Source: Pelargonium cotyledonis
Lineage: Eukaryota > Streptophyta > Magnoliopsida > Geraniales > Geraniaceae
DNA length: 26,881 bases
NCBI GenBank assembly: GCA_036897625.1
Contig: JAYMTA010000562.1
Location: forward strand, 1-26,881
Direction: 5' to 3'
A model generated the notes under the pieces. It saw nothing but the letters and a program-made list of their open reading frames with translations. It searched no databases and was not told the DNA's origin. Of this stretch, positions 19,405 through 26,881 are shown in pieces; within the stretch, counting starts at the first letter, position 1; each line of letters begins with the position of its first letter. A program made the position numbers and the translations under genes.

Positions 19405-22035
19405 ATGGCGTCAGGATGGGGAATCAATGGCAACAAGGGAAGATGCTACGATTTCTGGAACGACTTCAGCGAGTGTATGTATCGTTGCCGAGAGCCCAAG
19501 GACTGTGCTCTCTTCCGCGAAGACTATCTCGAGTGCCTCCACCACGCCAAAGAGGTTTGTTTCTTTGCTTCTCTCTTCCTAACGATCACCATTATCAAAT
19601 TGGATTCGTAATTGTGGTCTTAGTCACGTCAATTTCGAGATTGGGGAACATTTTGGACTGATTTGATTTCACAAACCCTATTTTTTGTGTGTTTTGCTGT
19701 GTTGAAATTGTGACGACGGTTTCTCCAGATTAAGCGTGGTAGCGTTTTTTGATTGTCTTGAGTCGGATGATACGATTAGTGTTGCTTGTATAAAAAAACT
19801 AGTAGATTTTGGATTTCTGTGCTGTTGATGAGTTATTAAAAGTCCATTAATTATGTGTGCAATCTCAACATTTAGTGTATTTCTGCTAGCATTGGTACCT
19901 GATTGTTGTTTGCTGCCGTTGAGTTACCATGTAATGTTTCTGGTTAATGTTTTAGATTCATTTTTAAGTTTCCATTACTCAATTGGATACTATGATTTGG
20001 GTTGTTTCCATTACTCATTTTTAAGTTTCCATTACTCATTGCTATTACTTTTTATATATTTAGCTAATCGAGGGCGAGCCTTGGCACAACGGTAAGATTG
20101 TTGCATTTTTACCTTAAACCTTGAGGTAACAGGTTAGAGCAAGGGAAAGGGTCTTCATTAAAGTATGGTTAAGCATATGCACACAAATGACTCTAAGTAG
20201 ACCACACAATGGCGGGGTCTTGAGCACTAGGCATTTATATTATTAGCTAATCTGGTAGGAGCTATGTTCTCATGGATAAATGACATGTAGTGCTCATATT
20301 AGCACCCTTATCTCCTGCATATAGACGGCTATTTGAGAAATCTTTCACTAGTATCATTTGTTTAATTTTATTTGGGGTTTGGACCTGTCTGTTTGTCCTG
20401 TAATTTTTTTTAGGCATAATTGAAGAACACTACCGTGCAGATTCTATTTTTAATTTTCACCTTGCCATGACTGTATGAGGATATATAGTTACCTATTGAC
20501 TATCACTGTGAGGTAGTCTTAATTAACCAACCAAGGAACTCTAGCCTGTACTTACACTTTCCCCCCAACTTTTAGTGAGAGTGTAGTAGTTTGCGAAAAA
20601 GTAAATGACATTTCCTTTTTTATTTGCCTTGCTAGATTCCTTTCTCTCGTCAGCCAATGTAACCACTTTCTTTGCTATGTTGAAACATGAAATATTACCT
20701 TGAATTCTCATGGGCAGTGTTGAATCTTTGTTATTATTATCATTATACTTAGCCTTGAATGATTTGTGTTAGGTCAAAGTAGTGAAGGTTCATCAGTTTA
20801 AGGCTTTGTCGTGGTTGTTAGGAAATATTACTTCCGTACATTTGGTTCTCCACCTGCAGCCTGTTCAAGTACTATTCATGTTAAATGTTTTTGCTTCTAC
20901 ATAGAAACCATCTCCGCCTAAGTCAGAGAAACCAATAGTTTAGTATCAGAAGCAGGTGCCACACATCCCATGGATGCTGTAGTTGATATCCTAAGTTGCA
21001 AAATAATAATAAGATAGTTCACTAGAAAGTTTTTTAGGTTTAGTCCATTGCCAATAAAGTGTGCTTGAGCCTCTGCTGGTTATAATTTTCTATGAGCATA
21101 GATGAGTTAGGCTGCTACATACCCGTATATGAGTAGAGTCGCAACCACATTATGCTAAGGTTTGTAGGTCATATAGTGTATCGATATTATTTTGTAAAGG
21201 AGGTTTAGCTCAGTTTGATCAAATTGTAGAGCATGATAACAGATTATCTTTGTTTAGTTTCTCTGAAAGTTATACTTTTCCGCGCATTTTCACCCTTATT
21301 TTAGTTCTGTATCAGATAGTTGTATAGAACTCAAATTAAAATATTAATATAGGAACAGCACAATTTTGAATTGAAGTGGTAATCTCCACAGAGAACTTCA
21401 AAGCTCGGATTATAACGCAATGCTGTGAAAGCCTACAGCAATGACGGTGTAATATGTCACATCTTTAGTGTTAAAATAAACTGTCAATTAGTTCTGAGAA
21501 GCTGTGGAAGTAAAGGAATTGAATCTGTACTCAATGGTATTTTCAGGTTATCAATGAAATTTGTATAATAATTCATTATAGTGTTATGTGTTACAACACA
21601 CAAACAAGCAACTCGTATACTCCTCGGTGTTATATATCGAGAGAATTGCTATAATGCTTGAAGTTCACAAAAAATTAAAGGAATATACGATGCGTGGCTA
21701 TTTAAGGCCGTTTATTTTATACAGATTTGAGATAATGAAGTTTCTAGAACAGGGTGAATAGAGGTGTAACCGTGTAAGTAGCCACTTTGGTTTAGCTTTA
21801 TATTTTCCTTTACATTATGATCCATTACAAGTAAGTCCGATAATGTTCCCTTTCTAACATATCTTTATGATCATATTTCTGTATATGCGACCAATAGATT
21901 CCTTATTAAAAGTTATGTGTCTTTCAATTGTAGTTTAAGCGAAGAAACCGGATTTACAAAGAAGAGCAACGTCAAATACGTGCAGCTGCTCAAAATAACA
22001 AGGAAGGTGGAGATGGTGTTCAAGCAGCTCATTGA
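19405..22035 (+). CDS. NDUFS5: NADH dehydrogenase (ubiquinone) iron-sulfur protein 5, complex I subunit
   Basis: Exon 1 (19405-19554, 50 codons) and exon 2 (21934-22035) join through a 2379 bp GT-AG intron to an 83-residue protein beginning MASGWGINGNKGRCYDF. It carries the twin CX9C signature of the CHCH fold: C14-X9-C24 and C34-X9-C44, with an extra C28. The C-terminal half is basic and helical (FKRRNRIYKEEQRQIRAAAQ) and ends GVQAAH. The family is an accessory subunit of the mitochondrial complex I membrane arm, facing the intermembrane space and imported by the MIA40 disulphide relay; it has no cleaved presequence, which fits the short N-terminus seen here. Despite its name it binds no iron-sulphur cluster. 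The intron contains an Au-like SINE at 20070-20242. Length and residues look intact. Confidence 0.95.
20070..20242 (+). mobile_element. Au-like SINE in NDUFS5 intron 1
   Basis: The head GAGGGCGAGCCTTGGCACAA, with A box TGGCACAACGG (20082-20092), followed by TTGAGGTAACAGGTTAGAGC (a worn B box), is the signature of the plant Au SINE family. The 3' part, GTAGACCACACAATGGCGGG then TTGAGCACTAGG, also fits the family's tail. A 10 bp target duplication, TTAGCTAATC, flanks it at 20060-20069 and 20243-20252. It is diverged from the consensus I remember, so it is an old insertion. Confidence 0.85.
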
Positions 22036-22810
22036 CGAAAACATTGAAAAGCAACATTCGATCGGCTGTTTCCAAATTTCGAGAATAAAGAATGAGTCAA
22101 TCAGTTGTAATTTGATTTCGACTTCTGTGTTCTGATATACTTGTCCCGGTGAACGCTTTTTCGCGGGCTATTCAATGAGCTGAGAATTGAGATTGAGATC
22201 AGTTTATATATTTTTTGCTGCTCATCAATGCTATGGCAATTGGGTGTATGTGTCAAAACAGTGGGTGGTTTGGGAACCATTGTTTGTTTTACTATAAAAT
22301 AGTACATGAAAATAAGGTTCCAGGCTAGTGTTTTTCGGGCGAGTTTTGAAATCGCATCTAGTCTGTGTCCCAAAATGATTGTTTTTTGTTTGTATCCTGA
22401 GAAAATATAAGTAGTGGTGGTTAGTTAGTGTAACATATTTATTGCTTACAATTTATGCATATCGAGTCTATTGAATAAACTCACATTTTACCCATAAAAT
22501 TCAAAGTCGATTTGAAATGAAACTTGCGAGTTGTACTCATTCCAAGTCGGATCTATGTTATTCATTTCCATCTCATTCGGTACTCAAATTGCCAGGTACT
22601 CAAATTGCCAACTCTACATTCGAGACTTTGTCACTTCTATCGCCGCGCGCATGCTTGGCGATAAAATCCACTCGCGCTTTGATTGAGACGCTTTTTATCA
22701 ACTCTAACTTGTTCTACCACTTAACGGCGAAACTAGGTATCACAAAACCGCCCACGAGAGGTTTTATGCCAGATGTCAGCATATGGAAGTAGCGTGCACC
22801 ATGTTACGAT
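22036..22810. other. NDUFS5 3' flank and an unassigned GC-richer patch
   Basis: After the NDUFS5 stop comes 3' UTR and flank. At about 22517-22792 lies a GC-richer patch open for 91 codons on the plus strand (MKLASCTHSKSDL). I recognise no family in it and its codon pattern is unconvincing; it may be a fragment of a decayed gene. Within it is an exact tandem duplication of the 16 bp GGTACTCAAATTGCCA (22579-22594 and 22595-22610). Confidence 0.45.
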
Positions 22811-22819
22811 GGATTTTTC

Positions 22820-22846
22820 TAACATGTGCAACCATTGCACATGTTA
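22820..22846. repeat. Perfect 12 bp hairpin in the left end of the Mutator-like element
   Basis: TAACATGTGCAA, a loop CCA, then TTGCACATGTTA. The first arm corresponds to the right-end sequence TAACACGTGCAA; the second arm is absent from the right end, so the hairpin looks like a later local inverted duplication. Confidence 0.85.
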
Positions 22847-23225
22847 AGCAACTAATTTTATGTCATTATTAAGTAATTATAACACAATGATTGTACTTTT
22901 TTGGTAACCCACATTTTTTATTACCAATTTTACTCTTATTCTTATTTTATTCTCTACTAAAATTTTCTCATGTATTATCATCATTACTATTCTAAATTGG
23001 AATAAGGTTCAAAATAGTCTCTGTACTATCCAAATCGTTTCAGTTAAGTTCTTGAACTTTAAAATGTTTCAATTTAGTCCAAAGTACAAACAAATCGTTA
23101 AAATTAATCCAAAGTATGTCGAAAGCGTTCCAAATTAGTCAATTCTGTCAAATGTATGGACGGAAACCGTTAAGTCCGCTGATGTGGATTTATTTATTTA
23201 ATTTTTAAATATTTTTTTCTTACGT

Positions 23226-23500
23226 CACTACAAAAAGCACCAACTTATGGCAACACCTGAATAGCAACGGCTAAATCACGATGTTGCCACAAGTACAATA
23301 TGGCAACACACATTTTTTAACCGTTGCTAGTACTTCTTCAAAAGCAACATATATTTCAATTGTTGCCATATAGATAATTTATGGCAACGGTTGAAAGTCA
23401 TCGTTGCCATAAAGACATGTTATGGTAACGGTTGAAAGTGTTTGTTGCCATAAAGACATGTTATGGCAACGGGTGAAAGTGCATGTTGCCATAGAGATAA
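23226..23500. mobile_element. CACTA-type (En/Spm) transposon end with subterminal hairpin repeats
   Basis: Starting at 23226, CACTACAAAAAGCACC matches the terminus of plant CACTA elements. It is followed by many copies, in both orientations, of TATGGCAACGG / GTTGCCATA, the usual subterminal binding-site layout. Three 41 bp tandem units start at 23380, 23421 and 23462; in each, TATGGCAAC (TATGGTAAC in the second unit) and GTTGCCATA form a stem around a loop of about 14 nt. No matching TAGTG end is found to the right, so only one end is present, either a truncated copy or a piece captured by the surrounding Mutator-like element. Confidence 0.65.
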
Positions 23501-23560
23501 ACTTTGATAATAAATATTTTCCAAATGTTCTTAATTTAGGTCAATCAAGATCAATTTACG

Positions 23561-23653
23561 TCTAACTAAGTAAAATCAATTTCATTCTGACTCAATTGAT
23601 TGTCCGGCCTAACTAAGTAAAATCAATTTCATTCCGACTCAATTGATTGTCTG
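23561..23653. repeat. Tandem duplication of a 46 bp unit
   Basis: Units 23561-23606 and 23608-23653 share CTAACTAAGTAAAATCAATT, TCATTC.GACTCAATTGATT and GTC.G, and differ at only a few positions, so the duplication is relatively recent. It lies inside the Mutator-like element. Confidence 0.9.
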
Positions 23654-24059
23654 AATGTTGGTTGGTTGGTTGTATATCTGGTCCAATTACTTAAAAATTG
23701 GCGAAAAAACCCCAAAACCGACCAATTTTGACCCAATTAATTAATTATTAAAATAATTAAACATGATTTAAGTAAACCTAAAACTGAAATTTCCTCATTA
23801 TCTATCACAACTCATTCACGCCTCAATCCTCACTCCTCACTACCACAAACACACACAAAGCCCTCACTAACACCATAACCTTCTGAAGAAGATCTCATGC
23901 ATATGTTAGAATAAGGGTACAATTGATACTAAAAAATGTGGCTAACCAAAATATAATAATGTATAATAATTGTGATATAATTACTTTATAAAAAATAGTT
24001 CTTTAATTGCACGTGTTAGAAAAATCCTATTACAGTACACCACACGCACACCATATCTT

Positions 24060-24797
24060 TCCCTCTACTGACTCACAATACCAAAACCCGAGTCATCTTC
24101 CTCAGCTCTCTCTCGTTCTCTGCTTCTGGCGATCCACAATTCTTCGAAGGTAAGCTCAAAATTTTCTATCTCAAACCCTAGAAACCTCGAAAATTCCATC
24201 TTCTCTGTGCGTTAAGCTATATGTGTCAAGAACTGGAGATGCGCTGTTTTTTATCGAGATTTTGATGGTTTTGTTTCGTCTGAGCAGAAATGAGTAGCCG
24301 GAACTCTGTAGGTCGGGAATCTAGCATTGATATTTGCGAGATATAAGTCGAAGATTTTATCTACGAGGTTTTTTTTTTTTTTTTTCTTCTGTGATTTTTG
24401 TTTGATTTTTGAACTGTAGTGTTTCTGGTCTTATTCGTGATTTGAAGACATCAGACATGTAATTGTATTTATTGTGTTTGTCAATTGAGAGTTTTGATAG
24501 GAATGGATTTTGGAAGTGGTAGTTTGTATGAATTTATGTTCATAAATCTGAATTGAGTCTAGTAGTGACAATGGCTGGTTTACTTAATTGAGCCAATTAG
24601 CAATCAAAATATTACCAGGTTGTTCTTATGATGGACTAATTGCAGGTGGTTCAGGTTTCTTGGATCTGCATGAAACTAAAAAATTCCTTGCCATTCATTT
24701 CTGTAAAAAGACCAACCACTACTAGGCCTCAGTTTTAGACTCTTAGCTTCAAGCTTTTAGTACCAGAGAGAGAGAGAGAGAGAGAGAGAGACCTATC
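24060..24797 (+). other. GPAT9 5' UTR region with a probable leader intron and (AG)n tract
   Basis: A pyrimidine-rich leader (about 24060-24149) ends TTCGAAG before a strong donor GTAAGC at 24150. A fitting acceptor TTGCAG ends at 24645 after T-rich intron-like sequence, so a leader intron of about 496 bp is likely. The second leader exon contains an (AG)13 microsatellite at 24765-24790, seven bases before the ATG. Leader introns often raise expression of plant housekeeping genes. Borders are inferred, without transcript evidence. Confidence 0.6.
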
Positions 24798-26881
24798 ATG
24801 AGCAGTGCAGGCTGCAAACTCAATTCTTCAAGCTCTGAATTGGATTTGGATCGACCCAACATTGAAGACTACCTTCCTTCCGGAGCCTCTATCCAAGAGC
24901 CCCATGGAAAGCTTCGTCTGTAAGTACCCACCTCTCTCTTTGTGTCTCATTTGCATGTTCTGTTGGTTAGTGTTTGATCTAAGATTCCAAGTTTCTTGCT
25001 TTATTATGTTTTTGCGTGAATTCTTGAATTGATTAAGATTTTCCTGGTAATGAGTTTGTTTCAGGCGTGATTTGCTTGACATTTCTCCAACCTTAACTGA
25101 AGCTGCTGGTGCCATTGTTGATGTAAGGTTTTTTTGTTGTTGTTGACTTGTTGTTGTAAGTATATGGTAATGAATCTCCGGGCAAGCTTGTGAACACCTC
25201 GAGACTATAGCCAATATATAGGAAATTCAATTTTTAAACATTTAGGTAGTGTTTGGATAAGAATTACAGTTCAAGAATGACATCTAACAATGAGATTCTC
25301 AGTTTTTGTGATTGGATTAATTTTTTGGTCATGTGAATGTCTTTTCCGTTCCTTTTTTTTTTTGAATCCGAATGCTACCTCATTGGTATGCATAACCTTA
25401 AAGAAATTTTCTATAGTAAGTAGTGTTTCGATGAAAACATAGAAGGATACAGAATTTGCCAGTAATCATTTTTCTATAACTTTATTGAACTTATGCATAT
25501 ATTTTTAATTTTTGTTAAGCTGAACAGTTATTGGATCGAGTTAACCAATTAATTTTGTTATGAATGTGCAGGATTCATTCACACGATGTTTCAAGTCGAA
25601 TCCTCCTGAACCCTGGAACTGGAATATTTACTTGTTTCCACTCTGGTGTCTTGGAGTTGTGGTGCGTTATGGGATTCTCTTTCCAGTGAGGTAATACTCA
25701 TCATCTAAGAATGCTATTGTTTCTATGGGTATATGTGATAGTTCTGCCCTGTTCAAGTCAAGTTTGCTAAGTTGTTTCAAGTCAAGTTTGCTTAAGTGAT
25801 GGAACATTTAGAAATTGTTACAAGTAAAAGTTATATGATTTTCTTCCTATTATTTGCAAAGATTGGAAGGTTTTGGTAAAGTTCATATTCGTAGTTCACT
25901 AATTTTAAACTTTAATAAGTTTTCCCATTAAAAAAAAACCTAATGAGTTTGTATAAGACGCCTTCTGTTTAGTGACTTCCGATCATTTTTGCAGAGTTAT
26001 TGTATTGACGGTGGGATGGATTATTTTCCTTTCATCCTTCATTCCAGTGCACTTTCTATTGAAAGGCCATGATAAGTTGAGGAAAAAGTTAGAGGTACTT
26101 ATATCTCCTGCCTACAATTTTCTTGAAGAATTGTCATATTATAGATACTGTTTAATTATAATCTTCGAAGGACTTATTTTTAGATTTTCTTTACCAAGTT
26201 TATCAACAACATCCATTCTAAGTTGAAAAAATCTATATCATTTTAGTATTTAGATTAAGCCTTTTGGTTAATACATACTTCGGTCATTAGTTGATCTATT
26301 ATGCAATGAAACTTTTTCTACGGTGTGTTCTTACATTCGTTTAGGGAATAAATGGCTGAGGGCTTAAGGAATTACTCAAGTGACCTTATATGGCACGTAT
26401 GGTTTTGAGCATAGGAAGTGACTTAGTAGTATCTGATCTATTGAGTGCAATGATTTATGTAGCGCAGCACATGATCTAATATTGATCTGGACATTTGTTT
26501 GCTAGTGTTCTTTGCCTTTTGTTTTGTATAATGGTTTTGATATTACTTCATACCCTTGATGCAATTCTAATGGCGATGTTTCTCATTATTTTCTCTTCAG
26601 AGGTGTTTGGTGGAGTTAATTTGCAGCTTCTTTGTTGCATCATGGACTGGTGTAGTCAAGTACCATGGCCCTCGTCCTAGCATGCGGCCCAAGCAGGTAT
26701 ATTTATTTATTCTTTTGTACACCAACTTGGGCTTATATTTCTGTGAATATGAGTAGCTTTATGGTACTGAAACGTGTACTTAACCCAATTTATTGCGTCT
26801 ATGGAAAGGTTTTTGTGGCCAACCATACTTCGATGATTGATTTCATCATCTTAGAACAAATGACTGCATTTGCTGTCATTA
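24798..26881 (+). CDS. GPAT9: Glycerol-3-phosphate acyltransferase 9 (GPAT9), 3' end outside window
   Basis: Exons 24798-24919, 25065-25122, 25572-25690, 25995-26094, 26601-26696 and 26819 to the window edge join in frame through GT-AG introns, giving the first 186 residues of a protein of about 375. It starts MSSAGCKLNSSSSELDLDRP, then NIEDYLPSG, LLDISPTLTEAAGAIVDDSF, and hydrophobic segments (about residues 77-125: LFPLWCLGVVVRYGILF and VGWIIFLSSFIPVHFLL). The acyltransferase motif I NHTSMID is at 170-176, with catalytic H171 and D176. GPAT9 acylates sn-glycerol-3-phosphate at sn-1 with acyl-CoA in the endoplasmic reticulum, the first step of membrane lipid and triacylglycerol synthesis; it is the essential ER enzyme in Arabidopsis. 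It is distinct from the plant cutin/suberin GPAT1-8 family. Motifs II-IV lie beyond the edge. No defect is seen. Confidence 0.95.

Larger units (their letters stand above)
22811..24027. mobile_element. Non-autonomous Mutator-like element (MULE-MITE) with long terminal inverted repeats
   Basis: The left end 22811-22941 and the inverted right end (24027 to about 23908) align over roughly 115-130 bp. Both start GGATTTTTCTAACA then GTGCAA, and share AGTAATTATA, CACAAT, TTTTGGT, CCACATTTTTTA and CTTATTC in the same order. Long inverted ends beginning GG suit Mutator-like elements, which make 9 bp target duplications. The flanks are TGTTACGAT (22802-22810) and TATTACAGT (24028-24036), alike at 6 of 9 positions with only transitions between them, as an aged duplication would look. 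The left end contains an extra perfect hairpin (22820-22846). The interior has no transposase; it holds a CACTA-type end and repeats. It sits just upstream of the GPAT9 5' UTR. Confidence 0.7.

Noticed and set aside
21199-21240. A tRNA-like start (GGTTTAGCTCAGTTTG then GTAGAGCATGATAAC)
   Set aside because: It resembles the 5' half of a tRNA, but no T-arm or matching acceptor stem follows. At most it is a tRNA-derived fragment or chance.
23380-23500. Regular 41 bp hairpin units as a CRISPR-like array
   Set aside because: The genome is a plant's, there are no variable spacers, and the units sit behind a CACTA transposon terminus, which explains them.

Overview
This window is nuclear DNA from a flowering plant, most likely a eudicot. 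It is AT-rich, its genes carry many GT-AG introns, and the proteins are plant types: a pectin methylesterase inhibitor, DExH8/C3H31 helicase, GPAT9 and plant nucleoredoxin. The introns and spacers hold small plant transposons (Au-like SINE, hAT, Stowaway and Mutator MITEs, a CACTA end). I cannot name the species from sequence alone.

Layout: (1) 1-1557, minus strand: a nucleoredoxin-like gene running off the left edge. It lacks the thioredoxin CxxC and has an in-frame TGA, so it is probably degenerate. (2) 2280-2867, minus: an intronless secreted pectin methylesterase (or invertase) inhibitor. (3) 4777-7596, plus: a seven-exon Brix-domain ribosome-biogenesis gene of the Peter Pan/SSF1 type, with a site II plus telo-box promoter. 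(4) 8573-17798, minus: a fourteen-exon DExH RNA helicase with two C-terminal CCCH zinc fingers, convergent with the previous gene. Splicing the exons I mapped gives an uninterrupted frame of 1039 residues. (5) 19405-22035, plus: a two-exon gene for the mitochondrial complex I subunit NDUFS5 (twin CX9C), divergent from the helicase. (6) 22811-24027: a roughly 1.2 kb non-autonomous Mutator-like element that encloses a CACTA-type end with hairpin repeats. (7) 24798 to the right edge, plus: the first six coding exons of GPAT9, cut at the window end just after the NHxxxxD acyltransferase motif.

The genes are housekeeping or cell-wall genes with unrelated jobs: cell-wall pectin, ribosome assembly, RNA remodelling, respiration and ER glycerolipid synthesis. 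They do not form a pathway or a cluster. From memory, the order PMEI - DExH8 - NDUFS5 matches Arabidopsis At2g47670-At2g47690, with the Brix gene lying between them here. I found no new multi-gene system. The more interesting signals are the transposons, some with target-site duplications, a degenerate tandem array in helicase intron 1, and the apparent loss of function in the nucleoredoxin-like gene. Exon borders were placed by eye from GT-AG sites, reading frame and remembered family sequence.
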